A stretch of DNA of 15,510 nucleotides from an uncultured Trueperaceae bacterium (GTDB taxonomy: Bacteria; Deinococcota; Deinococci; Deinococcales; Trueperaceae): NCBI GenBank assembly GCA_937907415.1, contig CALCHY010000260.1, forward strand, positions 1-15,510, written 5' to 3'. Shown in pieces: positions 7,407-14,516 of the stretch (position 1 is its first letter; each line of letters opens with the position of its first letter). The notes under the pieces are model-generated. The model was not told where the DNA came from, did no database searches, and saw only the letters and a list, made by a program, of their open reading frames with translations. Position numbers and translations under genes: made by a program.

Positions 7407-8315
7407 ATGACCACCACCGCCAAGCAGGACAGCAAGCAGGCAGCCCTCGACATCCTCCATAAAGGAGTCACCGACCTCATGACCAGCGACGGCTGGAAGC
7501 GAGCCCTCAAGTTCCGCCAGCGCTTCCACAACTACAGCTACATGAACACCCTACTGATCCTCGCCCAGCGCCCCGACGCCACTCTCGTCGCCGGCTACCG
7601 CACCTGGCAGGCCAGCAACCGCTTCGTCCGCAAGGGCGAGAAGGGCATCGCCATCCTCGCGCCACTACTCGTCCGCGACCCCGACGACGCCGACCAGCTC
7701 AACCTCGTCGGCTTCAAGACCGTCTACGTCTTCGACCTCGCCCAGACCGACGGCGAACCCATCCCACAACGCGACGGCCCACGCCTACTCATGGACACGC
7801 CGGACGTCCAGGCCAAGCTCGCTGGGCTCCACTTCCGCCTCGCCATGTTCTGCGCCAGCCAAGGCGTCCGCGTCAGCTGGGACTTCCAGCACGAACACGC
7901 CCTCGGCGTCTACCGGCCAGCCACCAAGCACATCGCCATCCGGCCAGGCCTCAGCCACACCCAAGCCTTCAAGACTCTCTGCCACGAGGCGGCGCACATG
8001 CTGCTGCACACCGGTAGCGAGGACCGGCCCAGCGCCGAGCTGGAAGCCGAAACCACCGCCTTCCTCGTAGCCAATGCCCTCGGCATCGACACCAGCACCT
8101 ACTCCTTCGCCTACCTCGCGAGTTGGACCGACAGCCTCGAAGACCTCATCCAGGCCGGAGACAGAGCCAGCAAAGCCGCCGACCAGATCCTCGAACAACT
8201 CACCGCCGACCCTGACGCCATAAGCACCGAGCCGGAAGCGGAGCCCACCACCAACCCGTCCACGTCCTCCGGCCCAGCGCCGAAGCGCCCGCCGCTCACC
8301 TTCGTCAGCAGCTAA
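7407..8315 (+). CDS. ardC: ArdC-like antirestriction protein (ssDNA-binding domain plus metalloprotease-like domain)
   Basis: The 302-residue product has the two-part ArdC layout. Residues about 10-105 match the N-terminal ssDNA-binding region, with the RFHNYSYMNTLLILAQRP, YRTWQ and RKGEKGIAIL blocks. The second half carries HEAAH at 193-197 and acidic residues E211, E213 and E215 as a possible third zinc ligand, the zincin-type fold seen in ArdC and ImmA-like proteins. The tail from about 270 is Ser/Thr/Pro-rich and disordered. ArdC proteins protect incoming mobile DNA from host restriction. TAGGAG sits six bases before the ATG. It is the first gene of a plus-strand run of four. Confidence 0.88.
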   Translation: MTTTAKQDSKQAALDILHKGVTDLMTSDGWKRALKFRQRFHNYSYMNTLLILAQRPDATLVAGYRTWQASNRFVRKGEKGIAILAPLLVRDPDDADQLNLVGFKTVYVFDLAQTDGEPIPQRDGPRLLMDTPDVQAKLAGLHFRLAMFCASQGVRVSWDFQHEHALGVYRPATKHIAIRPGLSHTQAFKTLCHEAAHMLLHTGSEDRPSAELEAETTAFLVANALGIDTSTYSFAYLASWTDSLEDLIQAGDRASKAADQILEQLTADPDAISTEPEAEPTTNPSTSSGPAPKRPPLTFVSS

Positions 8316-8318
8316 CCA

Positions 8319-8431
8319 GGAAGGAGCACCAGCCTGACTAACTCACCTAATGGATCCGCCCACAACCCGAACTCCTGCTAGCGCCAGCGACCCACATAGG
8401 TCCTGGCGCTCTTTTGCTTTAGGAGCCAGAC
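8319..8431 (+). promoter_or_regulatory. Leader 2: orphan ribosome binding site followed by hairpin
   Basis: GGAAGGAG (8319-8326) is followed, seven bases on, not by ATG but by CTG at 8334. If used, that CTG would give a 15-codon peptide ending in the TAG at 8379-8381, which overlaps the first bases of the hairpin. The real ribosome binding site TTTAGGAG (8418-8425) and the ATG at 8432 follow. The order and spacing copy the ardC leader closely, although the hairpin sequence differs. Confidence 0.45.
8380..8416 (+). terminator. Strong hairpin in leader 2
   Basis: AGCGCCAG (8380-8387) pairs with CTGGCGCT (8403-8410). The stem continues with GACC/GGTC inside after one bulged C, leaving a CACATA loop, and is followed by CTTTTGC. 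It is terminator-like in form but only 21 bases before the next start codon. Confidence 0.65.
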
Positions 8432-8770
8432 ATGACCCTTCCGCAACTCTTCCGCGCCCTCATCCACGCCCTCACCACCAGTCCAGAAGGCCACCAGGTC
8501 GACGTGCTACTAGCCGACCTCGCCGCCAGCGCCGCATTGACCCTCCACGGGACCGAGGGCGACAGCCTCAAGCTCGCCTGCCTCACCATCACCAACCCCG
8601 AGCCCTACATCGCCGCCGACCGCCTCCTGCGCCACTACGGCTTCACCCTCACGGCTACGCGCCACCAAGACGCCGCACACCTCATCAGCATCAAGCGGTT
8701 CCAAGCCCCCAACACCGACCTCGAAGGCCGCGTACGCGCCACCAGCACTAAAGGAGCGAAAGCCGCATGA
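8432..8770 (+). CDS. Small hypothetical protein, 112 residues
   Basis: I do not recognise this protein. It is probably cytoplasmic and mixed alpha/beta, with no signal peptide, membrane helix or cysteine motif, and ends in a basic tail (KGAKAA). TTTAGGAG six bases before the ATG is a strong ribosome binding site. Its stop overlaps the next start in an ATGA, so the two are translationally coupled and probably act together. It lies between ardC and the Rad52-like gene in the GC-rich backbone, so a role in DNA processing or anti-host defence is likely but unproven. Confidence 0.8.
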   Translation: MTLPQLFRALIHALTTSPEGHQVDVLLADLAASAALTLHGTEGDSLKLACLTITNPEPYIAADRLLRHYGFTLTATRHQDAAHLISIKRFQAPNTDLEGRVRATSTKGAKAA

Positions 8771-9222
8771 CCATCAACCTCACCACCCTGCTCAGCGAAG
8801 ACCCCAAGATCCCCTGGGGCTACACCTGCCAAGGCGACGGCTACCTCGTCTACGTCGGCGGCCCCGGCTACTACAGCCTCAGCTACGGCAACTACCTCCC
8901 CAGCGAATCCATGGAGCCGTGCGACGACTGCCGCGGCAGCGGCCGCAACGACGACGGCAACAGCCCCACCAACGCCGTCAGGCAACAATTACGAACCCTC
9001 ACTACCAGCCAACGCCTCCACCTGCAGCGCCTAACCCAAGGCCACCAGCTCGCCATCACCCCCGCCAACCACCAAGCGCTCGAAGACCTGCTCAGCGAGA
9101 CCGAGAACGAACTCGGCAGCAAGCACCCCATCACCGTCGAACTCGAGGCGGCGCTAAACAACGCCCAGCTGCTCGAACCCACCACGCCGCTCATGGTCTC
9201 CCCCGGACCGCGCATCTACTAG
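8767..9222 (+). CDS. Hypothetical protein with one CxxCxGxG half-finger
   Basis: The 151-residue product has a Gly/Tyr-rich N-terminal part (residues 17-44), then CDDCRGSG at 52-59. This resembles a single DnaJ-type zinc-finger repeat; a partner pair of cysteines is absent, so zinc binding would need a dimer or another protein. The C-terminal half (about 68-150) is helical and polar. AAAGGAG lies about ten bases before the ATG, which overlaps the preceding stop. The Rad52-like gene begins 20 bp after its stop. Function unknown. Confidence 0.8.
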   Translation: MTINLTTLLSEDPKIPWGYTCQGDGYLVYVGGPGYYSLSYGNYLPSESMEPCDDCRGSGRNDDGNSPTNAVRQQLRTLTTSQRLHLQRLTQGHQLAITPANHQALEDLLSETENELGSKHPITVELEAALNNAQLLEPTTPLMVSPGPRIY

Positions 9223-9242
9223 CCGCCTCAGAAAGGAGCGCC

Positions 9243-9908
9243 ATGAACGACAACATCGACTGGCACGACCTACTCCAACGCCTCGCCGAACCGTTCGACG
9301 TCAGCGAGATCAAGTACCGTGCCGAAGCCACCAACCGCGACAAGACCAAGGCCATCGCCCTCGCCTACGCCGACCCCCGCGCCTACGAAGATCGCCTCAA
9401 CGCCCTCGTGCCCGGAGAGTGGCACGTCCAGTTCACCCCCTGGGGCGAACACCGCCTCATCTGCCACCTCACCATCCTCGGCGTCACCAGAAGCAGCACC
9501 GGCGAAAGCGGCGACAGCAACCCCGACATCGCCGGCACCAGCGCCGAAGCCCAAGCCTTCAAGCGAGCCTGCACCAAGTTCGGACTCGGCCGCTACCTCT
9601 ACTCACTACCCACCCAGTGGGTCGACTACGACGCTAACGCCAAACAGCTCAAGGGATCACCCAGGCCCGCAGCGCCGAAGCGCGCGCCCGAGAGCCAAGA
9701 GCAGGTGAGCGACGCCATCGGCCCGAAACGCGCCGTCAAACTCCGCAAGGTGCTGGCCGACCTCGGCATCGAGCCGCGTCAGCAAGCTGGCTACGCCAGT
9801 GAGGTTGTGGGCCACACGGTGCGCGCGCTAGGAGAGCTATCGGAAACGGAAGCCCGGATCGTGTGGAGCCGAGCGCGCGGCGAGCCCGCAAGCGTCCTGG
9901 CCAACTAA
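9243..9908 (+). CDS. Rad52/DdrA-family single-strand annealing protein
   Basis: The 221-residue product resembles the Rad52-type annealing proteins of phages and the DdrA family. YADPRAYEDRLN at 42-53, the W-x-V-x-F stretch at 60-64 and the signature AFKRACTKFGLGRYLY at 105-120 are visible. The C-terminal 75 residues form a separate helical segment typical of phage-borne members. Such proteins bind single-stranded DNA and anneal complementary strands, supporting recombination-dependent replication or circle repair. I placed the start at the ATG preceded by AAAGGAG (9232-9238), which follows the preceding stop closely; longer readings into the previous gene have no homology or ribosome binding site. 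No exonuclease partner gene is present. Confidence 0.87.
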   Translation: MNDNIDWHDLLQRLAEPFDVSEIKYRAEATNRDKTKAIALAYADPRAYEDRLNALVPGEWHVQFTPWGEHRLICHLTILGVTRSSTGESGDSNPDIAGTSAEAQAFKRACTKFGLGRYLYSLPTQWVDYDANAKQLKGSPRPAAPKRAPESQEQVSDAIGPKRAVKLRKVLADLGIEPRQQAGYASEVVGHTVRALGELSETEARIVWSRARGEPASVLAN

Positions 9909-9942
9909 CGCCATCCTCGCTCGGCGCCGCTAAGAGACGACG

Positions 9943-10647
9943 TTACGCCTGGTCAGGGAGGATCGCCCTCAATAGGTTCCGGAAGGTTCCGTGTCTCTCC
10001 ATCAACTGCGCTACGAGTACCCGGTAGGTGCTACGGTCTCCCCGCAAGATCTCAAGTTCCGTCGCTGCAGCCTTGCTAGCGCTGATCAAGCCCACTTCAA
10101 CTCCGTGCGCTAGCAGCGCCTTCACCTCTACTGGTAGGGCGTCACGCCGTTCCTGCTCCATGGCTGCGAGTAGGTCCGGGTGAGACCGGAACGCCTGGAC
10201 CCACCGCCGCACGCTCGGGTGTGAAACCTGGTTGTCGCGGGCGGCCTCTCTGTATGAAGCCCCTCCGTAAAGCACTTGGCCAGCAGCTTCGACGATCCGC
10301 TCCTTGGCATGCCTTAGCCGGTGCAGAGCCGTGCCCGTCGTCGAAGAGAACGTCTTCCCGCACGTCACGCATCTGAAGCGCGGTACACCACGCGCAGTCG
10401 TGCCTTGGCGGTACAAGTTGCCAGCCCCCTTCACCCCACACTGCGAGCAACTGGCGTTAGGGCACGAATACCCACCCAGGTCATCGGACAGCACAGCGTT
10501 CCACTCCGTCGGTGGCCACTTCGGCTCGGCCACATCGGCATTCCAACACGGAACGTACCACCGCGCCAAGTGCTCGGGCGCTAAGAGCCCAGAAACGCGC
10601 TCGCAGCTAGCAGAACCCCCAAGTAAGTTGGACGTGTGCGGGACCAA
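9943..10647 (-). CDS. Zinc-ribbon/HTH protein resembling IS1/IS1595 transposase DNA-binding region, no nuclease domain
   Basis: The product, up to 234 residues, has a zinc ribbon: cysteines at 62, 67/70, 93 and 96 in the pattern CPN-x2-C-x2-CG...FRCVTCGKTFSS. A helix-turn-helix region follows at about 108-145 (YREAARDNQVSHPSVRRWVQAF). This is the InsA-like front end of many transposases. The remaining 90 residues are helical and show no DDE/DEDD catalytic signature, and I saw no terminal inverted repeats around the gene. It is therefore probably a domesticated DNA-binding protein. It runs opposite to its neighbours and diverges from the excisionase-DUF3987 operon, the position of a phage-type repressor. 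The start is uncertain: the longest frame opens with TTG, and shorter starts (GTG at codon 39) are possible. Confidence 0.7.
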   Translation of the reverse strand: MVPHTSNLLGGSASCERVSGLLAPEHLARWYVPCWNADVAEPKWPPTEWNAVLSDDLGGYSCPNASCSQCGVKGAGNLYRQGTTARGVPRFRCVTCGKTFSSTTGTALHRLRHAKERIVEAAGQVLYGGASYREAARDNQVSHPSVRRWVQAFRSHPDLLAAMEQERRDALPVEVKALLAHGVEVGLISASKAAATELEILRGDRSTYRVLVAQLMERHGTFRNLLRAILPDQA

Positions 10648-10754
10648 GCGTCACGCCACGATCCCGGAACCACTTGAAGCCGAAGGGGCGTGGGCCAGAA
10701 GCCACCCCTACATCAACCGCGACCTCCGCCCACGAGAAGGTGCTAGGAGTTCTT
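10648..10754. promoter_or_regulatory. Divergent regulatory region between the zinc-ribbon gene and the excisionase-like gene
   Basis: This 107-bp spacer must contain the promoters of both divergent units. An imperfect inverted repeat, AGGGG-CG-TGG (10684-10693) facing CCACCCCT (10702-10709), could be an operator. TAGGAG (10744-10749) is the ribosome binding site of the excisionase-like gene. No confident -35/-10 pair was found. Confidence 0.45.
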
Positions 10755-10952
10755 GTGCAAGACCGCAACACGAAGCCCCTTCTTAGCCCCGACGAGTTCC
10801 GCTACGCGCTTGGCGGCGCCATCGGCCGCGGCAACGTCTACGAACTTCTCCGAGCGGGACGCATCCGGCACATCAAGCTGGGCCGCAAGATCCTCATCCC
10901 GTACAGCGAGGTCAAGGCGTTCATCGAACGCGAAGCCGCCACGAGCGCATGA
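10755..10952 (+). CDS. Excisionase/AlpA-like helix-turn-helix DNA-binding protein
   Basis: From the GTG at 10755 the product has 65 residues and matches the excisionase-family fold: LLSPDEFRYALGG, GRGNVYELLRAGRIRHIKLGRKILIPYSEVKAFIERE. The sequence reads as a MerR-like winged helix with the wing around KLGRKILIPYS. Such proteins bend att DNA to direct excision, and AlpA-type members also activate int. The GTG is chosen because TAGGAG stands five bases upstream; an ATG at 10674 would add 27 low-complexity residues with no homology. The stop overlaps the DUF3987 start as ATGA, so excision and replication functions are co-translated. Confidence 0.82.
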   Translation: MQDRNTKPLLSPDEFRYALGGAIGRGNVYELLRAGRIRHIKLGRKILIPYSEVKAFIEREAATSA

Positions 10953-12712
10953 CAGCCCCAGCCGCCACCCTCCGGCGCATCGACGGCAAGCTGACCGCCC
11001 TCGCGCAGCTCACGGCCGCCGCCCCCGGACGCGTCGATCAGCTCACCGCCGAGTACCGCCACCTCAGCCTCTTCGACTGGCCTGCGGACGGCGAACAGCG
11101 CCTCGCCAGCCTCGAAGCTGAGCTTGACGCCGCCCTGACCGCAGACGCCGACCAGCCCCTAGATGGAGCCTGCTGTCCTGACGACGCCGAGGAGCCCGAG
11201 GTTACTTGGCCGCAGCCGCTGCCCCTGACCGAGGCTGAGGTCGCGCCCGGCATGCCGCCTGACCTCCTGCCAGAGCCGCTACGCGCTTGGTTGGTCGACG
11301 AGGCCGAGCGCATGAGCGTGCCCGTCGAGATGATCGCCATCCCAGCCGTCGTGTCGCTCGGAGCCGTCGCCGGGCGCAACATCGGCCTATACCCCAAGCG
11401 CTACGACACCTGGCAGGTCGTCCCCAACCTCTGGGGCGCCGTCATCGCGCCGCCTAGCTCTATGAAGTCCCCCGCCCTGCAAGAGGGCACGCGCCACATC
11501 GAACGGCTCGCCGCAGACGCCATAGCCGCCTACGAAGCCGACCGTCACGTGCGCGACGCCAAGGTCGCCATCCAAGAGGCCAAGCTGTCGAAGCTCTACA
11601 AGGAGGCGGCAGGCGCAACGCCCGGGATCACCCTTACAGAGCAGATCGCCGCCGCCAACCGGGAGATCGAGGCGCTGCAGCGCCCGGTGAAGCGCTACAC
11701 CACTAACGACCCCACCGTGGAGATGGCCACCGAGCTGCTTCGCACCAACGAGCGGGGCCTGCTGGTCATCCGCGACGAGCTGGTGGGCTTGCTCGTCTCG
11801 TGCGACAAGCCTGGCCGTGAAGGCGACCGCGAGTTCTTCCTTGAGGCATTCAACTCCAAGGCGAACTACACCGTCGACCGCATCGGCCGCGGCACCATCC
11901 ACGTGCCCGCACTCACGCTAAGCATCGTCGGCGGCGTGCAGCCCGGGAAGATGGAGGCCTATGTGCTGGGCGCCGTCTCCGGCGGCAGGCAGTCCGACGG
12001 TCTGCTGCAGCGCTTCCAGCTCGCCGTCTACCCGGAACCGCTGACCGACTACGTGCACGTCGACCGCCCCATCGACCCCACCGTAAGGGAGGGCGCGCAA
12101 CGCCTCTACCAGGCGCTCGCCGACCTCGACCCGGCCGCCCATCCCGAGCTCGAACGTCAACCGGGCCGGTTGCCCGGCCTGCGCTTCACCCCCGAGGCGC
12201 AGGAGGAGTTCGACGCCTGGTTCACGGCGCACATGCGACGCCTCCGCTCACGCGAGCTGAGCGACACGCCCGCCTACCTGGCTCACCTAGGCAAGTACCA
12301 AGCGCTCGTCGCCAAGCTCGCGCTGCTGTTCCACCTGATCGACAGCGTCGACGACGCCGAGCTGCGGCCGGTGAGCGCCGCAGCACTACGCTTGGCGATC
12401 CGCTGGACCAAGTACCTGGAGGCGCACGCGCGCAAGCTCTATGCCCCCGAGTTGACGCGCAAGACGGAGAACGTGCGCCAACTCGCTCACCGCCTCATCG
12501 CCGGTGACCTGGAGGACGGCTGCTCCGTGCGGGACATCTACCGGCGCGGCTGGCGCGGCCTCAAGACTAAGGCCAGCGTCCAACAGGCCGTCGAGCACTT
12601 GGCTGCGCGCGGCTGGCTGCGCCTCGAAGGCAGCCCCTCCGGTACCGGACGCCCCACCGAAATCATCCGCACCAACCCGCTGCTCGACTTCGCAGCCGAC
12701 CTCGACCTCTAG
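10949..12712 (+). CDS. DUF3987-family helicase/primase-type ATPase
   Basis: The 587-residue product belongs to the DUF3987 family common in integrative elements and satellites. After a helical N-terminal segment (1-100), the family core begins at VAPGMPPDLLPEPLRAW (98-114) and WGAVIAPPSSMKSPAL (162-176), where APPSSMKS at 167-174 takes the place of Walker A. LLVIRDEL, with D276-E277, is the Walker B. The last 70 residues (VRDIYRRGWRGLKTKASVQQAVEHLAARGWLRLE) look like a winged helix. No separate primase catalytic domain is evident. The protein is inferred to be the element's replication helicase or initiator. It overlaps the excisionase-like gene by 4 bp and is followed by the large palindrome at 12729. 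The degenerate first loop (PPSSMKS rather than GxxGxGKS) is a family trait, not damage. Confidence 0.87.
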   Translation: MTAPAATLRRIDGKLTALAQLTAAAPGRVDQLTAEYRHLSLFDWPADGEQRLASLEAELDAALTADADQPLDGACCPDDAEEPEVTWPQPLPLTEAEVAPGMPPDLLPEPLRAWLVDEAERMSVPVEMIAIPAVVSLGAVAGRNIGLYPKRYDTWQVVPNLWGAVIAPPSSMKSPALQEGTRHIERLAADAIAAYEADRHVRDAKVAIQEAKLSKLYKEAAGATPGITLTEQIAAANREIEALQRPVKRYTTNDPTVEMATELLRTNERGLLVIRDELVGLLVSCDKPGREGDREFFLEAFNSKANYTVDRIGRGTIHVPALTLSIVGGVQPGKMEAYVLGAVSGGRQSDGLLQRFQLAVYPEPLTDYVHVDRPIDPTVREGAQRLYQALADLDPAAHPELERQPGRLPGLRFTPEAQEEFDAWFTAHMRRLRSRELSDTPAYLAHLGKYQALVAKLALLFHLIDSVDDAELRPVSAAALRLAIRWTKYLEAHARKLYAPELTRKTENVRQLAHRLIAGDLEDGCSVRDIYRRGWRGLKTKASVQQAVEHLAARGWLRLEGSPSGTGRPTEIIRTNPLLDFAADLDL

Positions 12713-12728
12713 CCACACACCCCAGCAG

Positions 12729-12791
12729 CCACTGACAGAACCGACGAAACCCTCCGGAGGCTACGGGGGGTTTTGTCAGCTCTGTCAGTGG
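12729..12791. repeat. 63-bp near-palindrome made of facing CTGACRRAA tandem repeats
   Basis: The outer arms CCACTGACAGA (12729-12739) and TCTGTCAGTGG (12781-12791) pair perfectly, and the inner stem continues with few mismatches through GACGAAACCC/GGGTTTTGTC to a small loop. Each arm contains two 9-bp units: CTGACAGAA-CCGACGAAA on the left, and CTGACAGAG-CTGACAAAA when the right arm is read on the minus strand. The T-run lies inside the stem, so this is not a standard terminator. It stands between the DUF3987 stop and the next gene. An origin or single-strand initiation site, or an RNA regulatory structure, are the leading ideas. Confidence 0.75.
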
Positions 12792-12818
12792 CCGTTCACC
12801 TCTAAGGAGACAGACAGC

Positions 12819-13295
12819 ATGACCCACGCCACCCGCCTCTCGATCGACCGCTCGCGCGAGTTCATCGACTACAGCGGCAGCGTCTTCAAGCACCTCACCG
12901 ACGCCAATGTCCGGATCGCCAACTGGAAGAGCCGCCTCCCCCGTGCCGCCTTCCAAATTCAGGAGGAGCTACGCGTCCCGCCCACGACCCCAGGTCTAAC
13001 CGACCTCCTCACGACGTTCTGGCAGGACCTGGATGCTCTCACGTGTAGTCCGCTAGTCGAGGAGACCTTCGGCGTAGACCTGACCGGCGTGCCAGATGAC
13101 GCCATACGGCTCATAGCGTTCTACGCGCTGACCACCCTGCTGCCCGGCCAACGACCGGATAACCCCCTTATGACCCCAAGCATTCTCAACATCAAGATCC
13201 TCGTGGCCCTTGGTCTAGGTCTTCTTCAGGACGGACGTCGAGACGAGGCGCTAGAGATTCTGGCGGAAGCAGTGAAGCACGTGCCCGTCAGCTAG
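12819..13295 (+). CDS. Hypothetical helical protein, 158 residues
   Basis: I do not recognise a family. The protein is predicted to be largely helical and soluble. Its C-terminal part (about 120-155: ILNIKILVALGLGLLQDGRRDEALEILAEAVKHVP) reads like one TPR-type helical hairpin. I placed the start at the ATG preceded by AAGGAGA (12804-12810); the frame stays open upstream into the DUF3987 gene, but only as a shadow through the palindrome. It lies between the replication ATPase and the integrase, suggesting a backbone role, possibly regulatory. Confidence 0.75.
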   Translation: MTHATRLSIDRSREFIDYSGSVFKHLTDANVRIANWKSRLPRAAFQIQEELRVPPTTPGLTDLLTTFWQDLDALTCSPLVEETFGVDLTGVPDDAIRLIAFYALTTLLPGQRPDNPLMTPSILNIKILVALGLGLLQDGRRDEALEILAEAVKHVPVS

Positions 13296-13326
13296 TAGAC
13301 CCTACAACCCGATCTTCGTCTTCACC

Positions 13327-13355
13327 GAGCGCAGCCCCCCGGCTGGGCTCTTCTC
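13327..13355 (+). terminator. Hairpin upstream of int
   Basis: GAGC-gc-AGCC, loop CCCC, GGCT-gg-GCTC form a stem with one internal mismatch, followed by TTCTC. Like the hairpins before ardC and the 8432 gene, it stands between an upstream stop and a strong ribosome binding site, here about 30 bases before the int ATG. It may end the DUF3987-unknown transcript or limit read-through into int. Confidence 0.5.
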
Positions 13356-13382
13356 ATTCCCCACTTTCTAAGGAGCGCCCGC

Positions 13383-14516
13383 ATGGCACGACGCCGCGCG
13401 AAGGGCGATGGCAGCATCACCCGCCGCAAGAACGGCCTCTGGCAGGCCGCCACCACCATCGGCTACGACGAAAACGGCAAACAGCAACGAAAGACCGTCT
13501 ACGGCAAGACCAAGGAGGAGGTGCGCAAGAAACTCGAAGAGCTGCGCCAACAGGCCAGCAGCACCGGTATCCCCATCGAGGACCCTACGCTAAGCGCATA
13601 CCTGGAGCGCTGGCTGACCGAGAAGGCGCGCCAGGTGAAGCCGCGCACCATTGAGTCGTACCGCTACACGGTCGAGAAGTACATCACCCCCAATCTCGGC
13701 CGCGTGAGGCTCGGCAAGCTCACGCCACTACGCGTCCAGGCAGCGCTCGGCGAGATCGCAGACGAGGTAAGCCCCCACACGAGCAACTACTGCCGTAGCA
13801 CCCTGCGCACAGCGCTCGACCAGGCCGTCAAGTGGCAGCTCCTGCCGCGCAACCCAGCCGCGGCGGTCGACACCGTCCGCGCCGAGAAGCGCGAGATGAC
13901 GCTATGGACCACCGAGCAGATCGGCCGCTTCCTAGCGCAGGCCGAACGGCACCGCCTCCACGCCCTCTTCTACCTGGCTATCACCTCCGGCCTGCGCATC
14001 GGCGAGCTACTGGCCCTCACCTGGAGCGACCTGAAAGGCAGCACCCTCCACGTCCGGCGCAACCTCACCAAGCAGGATGGCCGCCTCACCCTCGCCAGCA
14101 CCAAGACCACCAAGGGCCAGCGCCTGGTGGCGCTCGCAGCCGACACGCTGGAGGTCCTCGCGGAGCACCGGCAGCGCCAGGACGCCGAGTTAGAACTGGC
14201 AGGCGAAGGCTGGGCGAACCCAGGCCACATGTTCACCACCGAGATCGGCACCTTCCTCGACCAGCGCAACGTTCTGCGGGTCTGGCACCGCCTACAGGAC
14301 CAGGCCGGCGTCCCACGCGCTCGCCTCCACGACGCCCGGCACCTCCACGTATCGCTCCTGGTTCGGCACGGCCTCGACGCCAGCACCATCGCCGACCGCG
14401 TTGGCCACACCAACCCCGCCTTCACGCTGCGCCAGTACACGCATCTCTTCGAGGAGCAACGCCTAGCGGCCGCGGTGCCACTCGATAAACTACTCGCCCC
14501 GGTGAACCAGACCTAG
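13383..14516 (+). CDS. int: Tyrosine recombinase (phage-type integrase)
   Basis: The 377-residue product has all three integrase domains. Residues 1-60 are an arm-binding beta-sheet domain (GDGSITRRKNGLWQAATTIGYDENGKQQRKTVYGKTKEEV), 65-165 the core-binding SAM-like domain, and 175-365 the catalytic domain. The catalytic residues are visible: R205 in TSGLRIGELL, K241, H316-x-x-R319 in LHDARH, H342 in VGHTNPAFT, and the nucleophile Y352 in LRQYTHL. It should integrate and excise the element at the tRNA-Ala anticodon loop, binding the 11-bp arm repeats with its first domain. CTAAGGAG nine bases upstream supports the ATG. Length is normal and no key residue is missing, so it looks active. Confidence 0.96.
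   Translation: MARRRAKGDGSITRRKNGLWQAATTIGYDENGKQQRKTVYGKTKEEVRKKLEELRQQASSTGIPIEDPTLSAYLERWLTEKARQVKPRTIESYRYTVEKYITPNLGRVRLGKLTPLRVQAALGEIADEVSPHTSNYCRSTLRTALDQAVKWQLLPRNPAAAVDTVRAEKREMTLWTTEQIGRFLAQAERHRLHALFYLAITSGLRIGELLALTWSDLKGSTLHVRRNLTKQDGRLTLASTKTTKGQRLVALAADTLEVLAEHRQRQDAELELAGEGWANPGHMFTTEIGTFLDQRNVLRVWHRLQDQAGVPRARLHDARHLHVSLLVRHGLDASTIADRVGHTNPAFTLRQYTHLFEEQRLAAAVPLDKLLAPVNQT

Noticed and set aside
8919..9242. Upstream extension of the Rad52-like gene
   Set aside because: The extension is an Arg/Pro-rich shadow of the preceding gene; the ATG at 9243 has a strong ribosome binding site and begins the homologous region.
9943..10647. Insertion sequence
   Set aside because: Only the zinc-ribbon/HTH part of a transposase is present; no DDE domain, terminal inverted repeats or target duplication were seen.
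11387..11902. 171-codon minus-strand frame inside the DUF3987 gene
   Set aside because: Val/Gly/Ala-rich shadow on the strand opposite a well-supported gene.
12504..12818. Upstream extension of the gene at 12819
   Set aside because: It reads through the end of the DUF3987 gene and the palindrome in another frame; the ATG at 12819 has AAGGAGA upstream.
13832..14488. 218-codon plus-strand frame inside int
   Set aside because: Arg/Pro/His-rich shadow translation overlapping the catalytic domain of the integrase.
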